64,000 nucleotides of DNA from the NCBI GenBank assembly GCA_000727475.1, contig KL647291.1, forward strand, positions 4,350,828-4,414,827, given 5' to 3'. Position 1 is the first letter of the stretch. Every line of letters starts with the position of its first letter. The translations under genes and the position numbers were made by a program. The stretch comes from Sarcocystis neurona. Taxonomy: Eukaryota > Apicomplexa > Conoidasida > Eucoccidiorida > Sarcocystidae. This document shows, piece after piece, positions 49,158 through 59,140 of this stretch. The notes under the pieces were generated by a model. That model saw only the letters and a program-made list of their open reading frames with translations, made no database searches and had not been told where the DNA came from.

Positions 49158-52100
49158 TATATATAATAATATATATAGAGAGAGAGATAGATAGANNNNN
49201 NNNNNNNNNNNNNNNNNNNNNNNNNNNNNNNNNNNNNNNNNNNNNNNNNNNNNNNNNNNNNNNNNNNNNNNNNNNNNNNNNNNNNNNNNNNNNNNNNNNN
49301 NNNNNNNNNNNNNNNNNNNNNNNNNNNNNNNNNNNNNNNNNNNNNNNNNNNNNNNNNNNNNNNNNNNNNNNNNNNNNNNNNNNNNNNNNNNNNNNNNNNN
49401 NNNNNNNNNNNNNNNNNNNNNNNNNNNNNNNNNNNNNNNNNNNNNNNNNNNNNNNNNNNNNNNNNNNNNNNNNNNNNNNNNNNNNNNNNNNNNNNNNNNN
49501 NNNNNNNNNNNNNNNNNNNNNNNNNNNNNNNNNNNNNNNNNNNNNNNNNNNNNNNNNNNNNNNNNNNNNNNNNNNNNNNNNNNNNNNNNNNNNNNNNNNN
49601 NNNNNNNNNNNNNNNNNNNNNNNNNNNNNNNNNNNNNNNNNNNNNNNNNNNNNNNNNNNNNNNNNNNNNNNNNNNNNNNNNNNNNNNNNNNNNNNNNNNN
49701 NNNNNNNNNNNNNNNNNNNNNNNNNNNNNNNNNNNNNNNNNNNNNNNNNNNNNNNNNNNNNNNNNNNNNNNNNNNNNNNNNNNNNNNNNNNNNNNNNNAC
49801 ACATTATATATATATATATATATATATATAAATATATATATATATAAATATATATATAGAGAGAGAGATAGATAGACGCGTCCGCTTATGCATGGGCCGG
49901 TACATACATATATATATATATATATATACACGTGCGTGGATGCATGCACATGTACGAGGTAAATATATTTTATCCCCACAGTATATCGACGTATACCTCT
50001 GCTGTCCATCAATACTCAAATACGTGAAACAGGTGTCTTTCTGTCTTGCCCACACACACTTTTACGTGTTGGTGTATACACGTATATACATATATATATA
50101 TATGTTAGATGAATAGAGCAGAGGATACCTACGTCTATGTTGATGTGCACCAGCGTGCCGTATGTGCATCTGCACACAAGCACATCCCCCCCCTTTCCAG
50201 AAAAAACACGTATCTTCAGATCTGTGTATATATATGTGTGTATATAAATATGTACGTCTGTCTGTATATATATATGTGCTGCTGTTGACGCACGCATGCG
50301 TGTAAAAAGCATGATATGCTGCTCCGAGGCTGTGCAAAGGAAATTTGAGATTTGCGGGCTTCTGCTCTCTGCTGCTTCTGCGTTGTAGCAACGAACCTGA
50401 AGCAGCAGCGATCGTCGAGAGCTGCCCCGGGAGTCACAGTACCCCTCCGTATAGCCGGTGGCGCAGCAACAGGAATGGAGAGGGGACAAGTAGCGACCCT
50501 GCTGCAGGCAACAGCAGCGGACGGGGCCGAAGCAACAGCGACAGTGGAAGCGAGAGCAGCGGCAGGGGAAGCGAGAGTAGCAGCAGCACGTGGAACAGCA
50601 GCCCAAGTGGCGGAATGCTCCTCGAAAGGCGCAGCAGCAGGGACAGTGAGCCAGTCAAGAGCGGCACCAGCAGTTGCAGCCAAGTGGGAGAGAGCATCAG
50701 CAGCAGCAGCAGCTCCGTCACCGCGGCAGGGGGGGACAGCAGCAGCGGCGGTCCGTCAACAGAGAAGAGCAACAGCAGCAGCTATCCGATGGGCAGCATC
50801 ACCGGGTTCGGCCTGAAGCCTTTCGTGTGGGGAGCTGTTTCGAAGTGTGTGGCCATCACTGCCACCTATCCTCTTCAAGTGAGTCATGGCAGCAGCAGGA
50901 CCGGCAGGTGCGGCAGCAGCAACAGCGCCGACAGCACCAGCGACAGGAGCAGAGACAGCGGCAGCGAGAGGCGAGGCGCTGCAGTAACAGCAGCAACGAT
51001 AGCAGCAGCCGCGAGAGAGAGCCACTGCAGCAAGAGCAGCAGCCGAAGAACCTCGACGTGACAGCTGCAGGGACGGCAGCAGCACCAGAAGGAGGAATTG
51101 CAGGACACGTAGTCGCACCAGCAGCAGCCGACGGGGATCGGCCAGAGCAGCTGCATCTACACGTACACTTGCGGTAGCAGCAGTAGCAGCAGCAGCGCGT
51201 GACGTCGGCAGCAACAGCAGGAAAAGCAGGAAACGTAGGAGGACGTGTTGCGAAAACGAGGTTGCCCTACAACGTGGTGAACAGCGGAACGCGGTTGCAC
51301 GCGTGTACATCCCATGTGGAATTTCTCACGTTGAGGCCCAGCGATAAATTCCTCCTGAACACGGCGTACAGCCACCAGAGGTGACGCGTGTTACTCTCTG
51401 GACCAAATTTCTGCTAAACATTGCTGTGTCTCATTTCAATTCCTACTACTCGGCTCGTCCCTCTCCAATCGCATGCAAATGTGTGGAGTTGATATATATA
51501 TATATATATGTAGAGTCGTGGAAATGGTATGCAGAGCCATATATAATCTTCGTGACAGTTAGGACGTGGACGCTGATGTCTTTGTCATTCAAGAAAATAT
51601 CAACTTTTCTTGTCTGCCTGTTTAATCTGTTTGTCTGTCTGTTAAATCTCTAGGCCGGCAAAGACGTATCACACGTATACATATATATATGTGGTCATAT
51701 GGAAGGAATTCACCACGTGTGCAAGTATATCTTCGTATAGAAATTCGTGCGTATCAGATGTCAGTACGCATATGGGATGTGGAATGCGTAGGAGCGCGGA
51801 AGGTGTTCACCATCTGCAGCCATGAAGCAGAACACGGAGATACTCAGACGCAGGGCTGTAGCCACGTAGATAGATATATATATATATACATATGTGTATA
51901 TCTATGCGTACTTAAGTCCATACTCCTAAATTTATATATATATATATATGGATACTTACGTGGGTACGTACTTGTACGTATATGTCTGTATATGTCTCCA
52001 CATTGGATACGTACCTGTTTCTTCCTGTTTACACGTGCTTGTGTATGTATACGTACGTGTACTGTGTGTGTGTATGTCTTCTTGCACACATAACTGTATA

Positions 52101-54065
52101 TATATATATATATACAAGTACGTGCGTTCAGACAGTCACGTAATTATGTATATTTGTACGTTCGTCTGCGGATAGACTGATGTGCAGAGTCCCCACGGGC
52201 AGCAGTGGTGCATGACTTGACTGTGGTCGTGTGTGCAGGTGCTTCGGGCGCGGCAGCAGGTGGTGATCTCGCCGTACGGAGGGCAGAATTTTCTACAGAT
52301 TGCTCAGGTGTACAGACACCGCAGGATCTTATGCTGACGCGCACAACGGGCTTGAGAAATGGCAGAATTGTCTCCGTAATTTGCTTGTCTAATCCACGTG
52401 TACATCTTTGGACGTCCATCTGGTGCTGAAGTCTAGCAGGCAGTAGCAGCAGTTCCTTCATTACAGAAGAAACTTTTAAGTCGAGTGGTTCAGGTGTATG
52501 TACACTGCGAATCTCCACGCTGGTGTTCGTGCATTCGTACTCCATATTCGGAGTAGCAGGCCAAGGACATTTCGTCAAGCACACGCGCAGTTGTAGCGAC
52601 AGCTGATGACTACGAGACGTGTTCGGGGCCGTGTGACTCACAGCTTACATAGTCTCAAATTCATACAAAGTAGTCACTGGATATTTTTACGTGTACGTAC
52701 ACCCCGCTAGAACGTTCTTTAGCTTTATTCGCTGGTGCAGAACGAGTCACGCGCCGCCTTGTTGTTCACGCCTCAATCTGCTGCGGAATGGGGTCTCCTT
52801 CTGACGTCTCAGTAGTGACGCAACGTTCGCGAAGGTAGATTTACTTGCGCTCCAAATTTCCCTAGATGTGTGCGTCGTTGTCTTTTCGGGTGTATAGACA
52901 CTCCACGAAAGCGTCCTTTCGAGGCGTAGACACTTCACTCGTTTGACCACCGTGTGTCTCACCGCATTCCGTAGTACTGCCGTGAGCGCTTCCCTACTTA
53001 AAAGCGCCGCGATCTCGGCTTCCCGTGTGTGTTGTATTTCTATAAGTATGTGGAGGTGGTTCAGTCTTACCTGTCTCAACCTTCCAACTTAGCAGGGTCT
53101 CCTCTTTGCGCGGATGTACGTACGTAGGACTGTGTACTACTACTACTACTACTGCTGAAGTGTGGCACAGGAGTAGAGCGCCAGGATGCTGATGGTCCTA
53201 GCTTCTTCTTCCTCGCCGCAGACACTACTTGCTGCGAGCAGTCGATGCTGTGGATCAGGTCCACGTCTTCAGGTTTACCTCCTACCGACGTATATGAAAG
53301 AGAAAAAGTGTATGTGTCTACGTATAAAGACAGAGAGGGCGAGAAGGAAGACGCGCAGGTTCACAGAAAGATAGATACGTGTGTGTGAGTAGGTAGTTGG
53401 GGGTGTGCATCTAACGGCAAGTGGATTTCCAGCGCATCGTTACACACGCTCGTATGGGTCCCGCTGTGCGGCCTGAAGACGGCCACCAATTCGACGGGGC
53501 ATCTGGACACACTCTCCTGCGTACAAGAAATGTCTCTTTTTCGGTAGACTTGGGCGCAACTCCTTGTTTGTCACGTATGCGTGTGCTGCAGACAACATAT
53601 TTAGTAAACCTTTGTACGCGAATCTGCAGTCTGTTCTCACATGTTCGCACCTGGTGCCCACATCTACGTGCACACGTATGTACAGGTGTCGGCATGCATG
53701 CGCTTACATATGTAAATGTCTTGGTGGACCCCTTTGAAGTACGTATGTACGTGGCGCATGAATGTCTCTGTAGAAAAAAATTTGAAGACAACACACCTGT
53801 GTAGACGTGTACACGCGTCCTCACAGAAAGCTGCTTAACTCTATGCATACGTCGATTTGCATGCGCTGTGAAGTGTAAGAGTGTGTGTGTGTCCGTATGT
53901 GTGTGTGTATGTGTGTGTGTTGGCTCCCCCGCGCAGATTATGATTCGTCAAGAGGGCATCCTTTCTCTCTTCGGCGGTTACTTGATTCATTTGCAGCGCG
54001 CCTGTCTTCAGAACGGCGTCATGTTTCTCCTGTTCGAGCAGTTCCTCGGGAGCATGCGAACGTGA
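38509..54065 (+). CDS. Mitochondrial carrier (SLC25 family, folate/FAD-carrier-like), 8 exons
   Basis: An inner-membrane solute carrier with three tandem two-helix repeats. Exons: about 38509-38962, 40532-40685, 41610-42249, 44493-44588, 46533-47101, 50797-50878, 52239-52307 and 53937-54065. All seven junctions keep frame, giving 731 codons including the stop; ordinary carriers have about 300-330. Signature motifs are [11 protein letters not shown] (repeat 1), [13 protein letters not shown] (repeat 2) and [11 protein letters not shown] (repeat 3). The PLW form in repeat 2 and PxQVxRAR in repeat 3 are typical of the SLC25A32 folate/FAD, NAD and pyrimidine-nucleotide branch. [20 protein letters not shown] and [10 protein letters not shown] are the matching post-helix motifs. 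Extra length sits in a Ser-rich N-terminus, a roughly 200-residue Ala-rich loop after helix 2 and a roughly 130-residue Gln-rich loop after helix 4. The exact substrate is not settled by sequence. Confidence 0.9.
38570..38850 (+). repeat. Pyrimidine-rich CTTC/TCTTCG tract
   Basis: About 280 bases with very few purines on the plus strand. Read forward it gives Ser-rich coding of the carrier N-terminus; read backward it gives a Glu/Asp-rich frame at 38220-38948. It could also serve as an extended polypyrimidine tract if exon 1 starts downstream of it. Confidence 0.7.
40532..40685 (+). CDS. Carrier exon 2
   Basis: The acceptor GCTGCTGCAG is followed by TT, completing Val. It encodes [27 protein letters not shown] and [10 protein letters not shown]: the matrix loop, amphipathic helix and start of helix 2. 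The alignment to SLC25A32 ([29 protein letters not shown]) has no gaps. Donor GTACGT, phase 2. Confidence 0.9.
41610..42249 (+). CDS. Carrier exon 3 with Ala-rich insertion
   Basis: A strong acceptor, CTTCTCTGCCGCAG, leaves one base that completes Leu, giving RYLFDACRYK, which matches the FFFYNAIKSYK end of helix 2. About 200 Ala/Pro/Ser-rich residues follow, ending SFRQNI before a GTGAGC donor, phase 0. The insertion is open for 640 bases and both ends are in frame, which supports it as coding. Confidence 0.75.
42800..43330. repeat. Minisatellite, unit about 45-55 bases (TAGTAGGGACGTGTATATG...)
   Basis: At least eight degenerate units in carrier intron 3, each with GTAGGGACGTGTATATGTA followed by a TTACAT/TGCATAT segment. 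A shorter two-copy GTGCTCACGCAA repeat precedes it at 42808-42870. Confidence 0.8.
43460..43785. repeat. Minisatellite, unit about 45-60 bases (GATGGAAAAACTRTATATA...)
   Basis: Six or seven units, each with (G)GTGGAAAAACT or a variant followed by an (AT)-rich, palindromic TATACATATATATGTAT segment. Directly follows the previous minisatellite with a different unit. Confidence 0.8.
44115..44430. repeat. Minisatellite with GTCTCTCTC and TGTATACCTA landmarks
   Basis: About four units in the 3' part of carrier intron 3. Each has ATATGTCTCTCTC followed by GTATACCT or a variant and then (TATA)-rich sequence. Confidence 0.7.
44493..44588 (+). CDS. Carrier exon 4
   Basis: Encodes [20 protein letters not shown] and [12 protein letters not shown], helix 3 with the second signature. 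Donor GTACGA after CAG, phase 0. The acceptor is taken as ATGCAACAG; an upstream AG at 44449-44450 in the same phase would add 14 residues, so the 5' end is uncertain by about 42 bases. Confidence 0.82.
45110..45690. repeat. Minisatellite with GATGTCTGTACATATA landmark
   Basis: In carrier intron 4 a GTGTATTTGTAGGTGTATATGTG...ATGTCTGTACATATA unit recurs with spacing of roughly 60-100 bases. It creates false repetitive open frames on both strands. Confidence 0.7.
46533..47101 (+). CDS. Carrier exon 5 with Gln-rich insertion
   Basis: The acceptor TTTCTGAAG is followed by [30 protein letters not shown] and [18 protein letters not shown]: the second-repeat matrix segment and helix 4. About 130 Gln-rich residues encoded by CAG repeats follow, up to a GTGAGG donor after GAAAC, phase 2. 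This agrees with the phase of exon 6, so the Gln-rich part is probably translated. Confidence 0.82.
47330..47570. repeat. Minisatellite, unit about 45 bases (ATTTAATCGTGATACACATAC...)
   Basis: Five or so units of ATTTA(A/G)-(T/C)GTGAGA-ACACATAC near the start of carrier intron 5. Confidence 0.65.
47955..48375. repeat. Minisatellite with GGAGAGAAAGATAATATACG and GTAGACGTGGACGCA landmarks
   Basis: Four to five degenerate units of about 70 bases in carrier intron 5, alternating GAGA-rich, GTAGAC-rich and (TA)n segments. Confidence 0.7.
49196..49798. other. Assembly gap (603 N) between near-identical flanks
   Basis: Unknown bases in carrier intron 5. About 80 bases on the left (ending ATATATATAGAGAGAGAGAT AGATAGA at 49195) and about 77 bases on the right (same ending at 49875) are almost the same sequence, including a CACATT start and an (AT)n core. 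Confidence 0.97.
50390..50790. repeat. CAG/GCA-rich end of carrier intron 5
   Basis: Triplet-rich sequence immediately before exon 6. A similar CAG tract at 50880-51230 follows exon 6. Open frames are Ser/Gln/Ala low complexity. Confidence 0.6.
50797..50878 (+). CDS. Carrier exon 6
   Basis: One base completes a Thr codon, then [20 protein letters not shown] and TATYPLQ: helix 5 with the first half of the third signature. Donor GTGAGT splits the signature between Gln and Val. Confidence 0.9.
52239..52307 (+). CDS. Carrier exon 7
   Basis: Twenty-three codons after [30 protein letters not shown] then IAQ. This completes the third signature and the conserved Tyr-Gly-Gly of the matrix loop. Donor GTGTAC, phase 0. 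Confidence 0.9.
53937..54065 (+). CDS. Carrier exon 8 (terminal)
   Basis: The acceptor CCCCGCGCAG is followed by [35 protein letters not shown] and FLGSMRT with TGA at 54063-54065. This is the third amphipathic helix and helix 6. The stop overlaps a perfect GTGAGT donor (AAC/GTGAGT), so a C-terminal extension in another exon cannot be excluded. Confidence 0.88.
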   Translation: MMIRQEGILSLFGGYLIHLQRACLQNGVMFLLFEQFLGSMRT

Positions 54066-55238
54066 GTTGCGCTGCAGCTATCAAGCTGCTCTGGCAGCTC
54101 TTGAGATACTCTCAAGACGACGTGCACCGTCAGTCTCCTAAGGTGAATCAGTTTTATATACGAGTGTATTGGCTTCAGGTTGCTGTGGGCAAAGATGTGT
54201 GCAGTTACATAGAGAACTGCTTGTGAACTCCTGGCCCCCCGCCGCATACACCTACGAGTATGCACATGTACAGGAGAACCTCACGCGCGATGTGCGCGGA
54301 GCTTCCACACATATTCCTACATTCCTTTTTACGTCGGTTGCCAGCGTGTGCACGTGTGCTCCTACGTGTATACGTAAGATCTACGCATACGTGTGTGTGT
54401 ATACATGTATGTGTTTGGTCGTGTGGTGCAGTATTGTCTCAACGGTTATGCATACATATACATATATATATACATGTTATATATGTGTATACGTAAAAAG
54501 AGAGAGATATCCACACGCTGCGTGTGGTCATGTGCAGTAGTGTCAACGGATATCTACACCTTCTCAGTCATATAAATATGCATATGTATATATATATGTA
54601 TGTGTGTATATGTCAATACATGTAGAGAGAGATCCACACGCTGCGCCTATGTATACGTAACGTAATCTCTCCCTTGAGATCGTACAGCGTAGAAACAACC
54701 TGTCGACAAAGAAAAAGAGGGCGAAGACTCGCAGTGGGAGGGGAGGAAGGCTGCTGGGCATCTTCCGGAAGATGCCGCTGGTTAGGCTGCTTCGCCGCCC
54801 AACGAGAATACGTATGAAACCCCGCAGTGTACATCGCGGTGTGTGTGCGCGCTATATACACACTCACGCGTGCAGACATACGCACACGCATACGTAAACA
54901 AACGCGAATTTTTTCGCGTGCCTTCCCTCCTACATACGCACATATGTGTATGTGTGGATGCTGAGAGAATTTGCACACGTAAGCGTGTAACTATTCGGAA
55001 AACAAGCGAGAGTGATAGAACGCAACGCGGCACGCAAGCCAAGACACAATTGCCCTCGCCCAAGTAGTTTTCAGGCAGCGGCACATCGCTGCGAGGCTCC
55101 TGGCCTCTACCCGTGTAATGTCCAGAAGTCTGCACGCGGAACGCTGCAGTTCTACGTGCGATTTTGCGGTAACCGTGATAATGATTAGGACGGCCAGAGA
55201 AGGCTCTGCTGCACTTCCTGTGTACCACGGACAGAGTC
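54066..55238. other. Intergenic region between two convergent genes
   Basis: Contains TA/TG microsatellites (54380-54640) and moderately complex sequence. No conserved coding or RNA gene was seen. It should hold both 3' UTRs. Confidence 0.5.
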
Positions 55239-55877
55239 TAATGGTGTATTCCTGTTATTTCTAGCCACACATGCAGGAGCGCGTTCTTGACGTTGCCGCC
55301 TTTAGGTAGAGACGTACGGTATCCCGGCACGTCCTCAACCGTACAGATGGTGTGGAAAATTGTACGTGCAGATAGCGGCACGTACGTGATTATCTTCGTG
55401 TGTCCACGTGACTCTCTATCCACGCATAAAATCACGCTGACTTGCTGCCCCGCTCATAGGCCGACAGAGAGACATGCCCGTCGATGCTGGTTCGCGACCA
55501 CATCTATCGAGTGCGCTGCCGATACGGTACGAATCCGCAGCAGCGGCGCGCACTTTACTTTCGCCCGGAAATTAGAGTGTCCTCTTGCAGAGAAACAGAA
55601 AATGCCAGAAAATGAGCAGCCCTCCGTGGAGTAACAGCGACGAGTACGTGTGGATATGAGGTTCTTGCCCTCACCGATGTAACAGCAGCGCCCTTTTTGT
55701 AGCAGCACAAAGACAAGGAGAGCCTGCGTACCAGGGTTCCGTTATCCATTACTACGGAAATTCGAAATGTGTTCTTGAACGCGTAAGCAGCTGCTGCCAC
55801 GCTAAATCACACATACACAACCACAGGTACATGCAACACATATAGCGTCTACCTGTGTGCACCGCATTATATATACG

Positions 55878-55908
<31 letters not shown>

Positions 55909-57130
55909 TTAATACACACAGGTAGACAGAAGACAAGAAGGTGTACATATTTCTACACGCCGCAAAGGACGACAACAATACAACTGTGACAGTACAACAG
56001 ATGTCCTCTGCTACATGTTGCAAGCGTCGAAACATTGTACAGGTGAGGAGCCCAGAGCTTCTTCTTTGACAGTACGCCAGCATGCAGACACACATCAGCG
56101 GGTGCTGTCCGCTAGTTCTTCACACACGCAGAACACTGGAAAGATCACCTCCAAAAGAGAAACGGCCGGCTTACGCAATTCCGCTCTGCCCCACGTTCCT
56201 TATTCCTCTTCGATCCCCTGCTACTAATGGCCTGCAGCTCCTTCCGTGCAGTGTGCACCCCTGCGGCTGCTGCTAGACCTTTTTGAGGCAGTAGATTGTG
56301 GAAGCACACTCTATGCTGTGTAGCATTTCCTGCAAAAAAGGATAGGCGGGGACACGGGAGTGGACGCGCGTGCTCCTCCCCCAGTTCGCACTCCGGCTCC
56401 TTCTGCAGGTGCGAGTCGTGGTGGTGCTGCTGTGTTGGCTGTTCAAATCCTTCTTGTAGCGCCTCAATTTTTCCTCTTCCCCGCGATGCAGCAGCTCCTG
56501 TTGGGCCCGCCACGCCTAGGTGTCCCCGTGCAAAGTCATGCACGAAGCCACCGTTCGAGCGCTACACGCACGACGGATACACCTATCCGTATGCACGTGT
56601 AACAGGTGGAAGTGTGTATATTTATGTATAAGCAAGAGAAGAATGCAGCTGCTGAGAATGCTGATGGTCCGTCTTGTGCGGCAGCTGGGCACCTCGGGCG
56701 CGGCGACGCTGACGCGTCCCTTCTGTTGCCGCAGGAGTCAACGCCAGTGCTGGACGTAGTTTTAGTGCTGCTGCAGATAATTCCGCCATTGCTGTGGCTA
56801 GTACTGGCGCCGCTGGCGCTCACTTTCAGCTGTTGCGTCCCGTGCGACACTTTCGCAGGCTGCTTGTGTTTACTGCCCCAGCACGCAGTACTACACTGCT
56901 ACAGCATCACACACGTTAAGAAGTACCTCGGCGCAGGCTCGGGGTCAGCAGCTAGTATTAACCATTTGTGTAGACACAAGTATGTACAATCAGTGACCTG
57001 ACCACCTAGAACAGTATACACGTATTTCACCAGAGCGACGAAGTGCAGCAGAGAATCCTGAAAGCGCATCCTCTGCGTTTCTAATGTTAATTTGAGAAAA
57101 GTGTCGCTAAGGCTGTCTGCCGGAGAGCGC
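55239..57130 (-). CDS. Candidate 3' exons of a minus-strand gene, unresolved
   Basis: Several short, non-repetitive minus-strand pieces have good splice-like borders. 56290-56342: CCTTTTTTGCAG then EMLHSIECASTIYCLKK. About 55743-55800: YAFKNTFRISVVMDNGTL before GTACGC. A frame ending in TAG at 55239-55241: DVPGYRTSLPKGGNVKNALL then HVWLEITGIHH. About 57013-57060: DSLLHFVALVKYVYTVL. I do not recognise the family. They may be the 3' part of the BTB gene or a separate gene. Phases were not reconciled. Confidence 0.3.
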
Positions 57131-57167
57131 CACCCGCAGCACCATCCCGCCAAGGCACGCCCCGCGC

Positions 57168-57659
57168 TCAGCCGGGTCTGGTTGCAGCGGCAGCAGCAAC
57201 TGCAGCAGCAAACACTTCGACTTCCCTTTTGATTCTCAGGCGAAGCGTGTCCGGCAAACGTAGCGTCCTCGCCCACATATCAAAGGGGACCTCCTGCATG
57301 CACTCACGAGCTTGTCTAGACAGCAGCAGATGAGGTGGAAAGTCAGCAAGGATACCCTTCCCACTGGAGGAGCCATCAGGCTTCAGCGCCACCTCTTCCA
57401 ACACACGTCGGCCACCTCGGTCGGACCTGTTGCATGCGATATCTAGATCAGCGGCAGGCCCCCCGTGGCTCCCAGTCTGGTGTCCTGCGAAGCCACAAGA
57501 CGGTGTCTCTGCCGCACTTTCCTCCTCAGAAGTGACTGCACGTGGCAGAGCAGAATTAAACTCAACACGCGCCGTCACGGCGGAACGATTGACCACTCGA
57601 TGTGCAGCACCAGCCGCTGCAGGTGGTCGTGGTGGTGGTGGCTGAGGCCATAAGTGGCT
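57168..57659 (-). CDS. Candidate exon, possibly C-terminal part of the BTB gene
   Basis: A strong acceptor (GTTGCTTTTCGTCTGCAG) opens a frame of about 163 codons to TGA at 57168. It has a Pro/Ala patch, then ARVEFNSALPRAV, LADFPPHLLLSRQARECMQE and FDMWARTLRLPDTLRLRIKR. The last two segments look like packed helices with LP-x-x-L pivots. A donor at GAA/GTGTTT before the Ala run would remove the tail. Family not identified. Confidence 0.4.
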   Translation of the reverse strand, partial: SHLWPQPPPPRPPAAAGAAHRVVNRSAVTARVEFNSALPRAVTSEEESAAETPSCGFAGHQTGSHGGPAADLDIACNRSDRGGRRVLEEVALKPDGSSSGKGILADFPPHLLLSRQARECMQEVPFDMWARTLRLPDTLRLRIKREVEVFAAAVAAAAATRPG

Positions 57660-58621
57660 CTGCAGACGAAAAGCAACGTCCAGAGAAAGCGTCTCAAAGA
57701 GACGATGGGCACCAGGGGACAGCGAGACACGGCAGCCGAAAAAAAAAAGCAGCACAGCGTGCCGCAGCAACGCGAACAAACCCGGGGCCGGAGGACCTCC
57801 TTCGCAGTGCGCGCCCTGTCCCCCTTCCCTTTCCCCACCACACCCGTTACACGCAGAAGGACAGAGACGCCCTGCTTCGCGCCGATAGAGGGTCGCGTGC
57901 GCCAGCACGTGCTGCGTCACCTGCGCAATGACAGCGTTTGCTGCTGGACTGCCCTACAAATATCACCAACGCACGCGCACACACCGGTACATCTCGCTGC
58001 TTAGTTGTCTACTTAGACGTCCGCGGGGAAAGCCATCTATAAAGCAATACAAGTCAATATGTGTAGGAGCTGGCTTCTCTATATCTCCGTATGCATACGT
58101 TTCTACACAGACAGTGTGTCTGTACAGATATATATATGTATATATATATATTATACATGCACATATGCACACACAAACACGTATAAACAGATGTATGTGT
58201 GACCGGAGATTTACACTCATGTATCGGTGTCTGACCATGCACACAGACTTACTTTTTTATAACACACACACGCATAGACGTATATCTGTATCTACAGTAG
58301 CGTGCGGACGGGTATGTAGGTCACGTGAGGGAGGAGAGAGATACATGCATTCCGCTGGAAGGAGCTACCTTTTTGTGTAGTACAGGCCTAGGAGTGGATC
58401 AACATATACATATACATATATATATATACATCACTTGTGGGACTACATGTACATACGGGCATATATATACATATATATATGTATATATATACATATATGT
58501 AATCCTATTTTCTCTACATATTCCTAGGAATGTCTACGTATATAAATATATATATATATATATGTAGCTATTTGCTCCTTTCTCTCTCCATACATATATA
58601 TAAATATACATATAGTGGGCA

Positions 58622-58661
<40 letters not shown>

Positions 58662-59068
58662 GTCAACGAACCAGGCGGGTGTAAACCATCTGAAACACGC
58701 GAGAAGACCGGGTCCGTAAGAGCGTCCACAGACAGAGGGAACGAAGAAGTAAGTGGCGCGCAGAGGACATACAGGTACTCTGTTGGTCATATGTGTATAC
58801 ACGTGTGCCCGACCGCTTTTGCGAGACATATTTTTGCACATATATATATATATATATATACACAGGGAGAGAGAGACAAATGTGAACACTGATATCCACA
58901 TATCCACGTAATGTATATATGTCTGCGTGTAGGACTGTTCACAGACGCTTATAAATAGGAGAGTTTACGCACACATGTGTATGCGTCTACAGGCAGATGC
59001 ATACCCATGTGATTCTAAGCCGAGCATGCTTAGAGAGCTTCATGGAAGTACACGGGGACGGTTCTTAC

Positions 59069-59140
59069 CTGAAACCAGGTGTTGGAGACGTCAAGGACGT
59101 GTTCAACAACTGGCGGCCGCGCAAGCACTTCGAGGTATGT
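59069..59140 (-). CDS. Candidate short exon (strand ambiguous)
   Basis: Minus strand: acceptor AACCAGTCAG, 24 codons TYLEVLARPPVVEHVLDVSN then TWFQ, and a perfect GTAAGA donor. It is phase 0 at both ends. On the plus strand 59079-59134 is also bounded by AACCAG and GTATGT and reads GDVKDVFNNWRPRKHFE. The minus reading is favoured because the surrounding gene is on the minus strand. Confidence 0.35.

Noticed and set aside
52144..53079. Protein-like minus-strand frames inside carrier intron 7 and over exon 7
   Set aside because: They overlap exon 7 of the plus-strand gene, have no conserved domain, and part of their similarity comes from the repeated TGTAYRTACACC motif.
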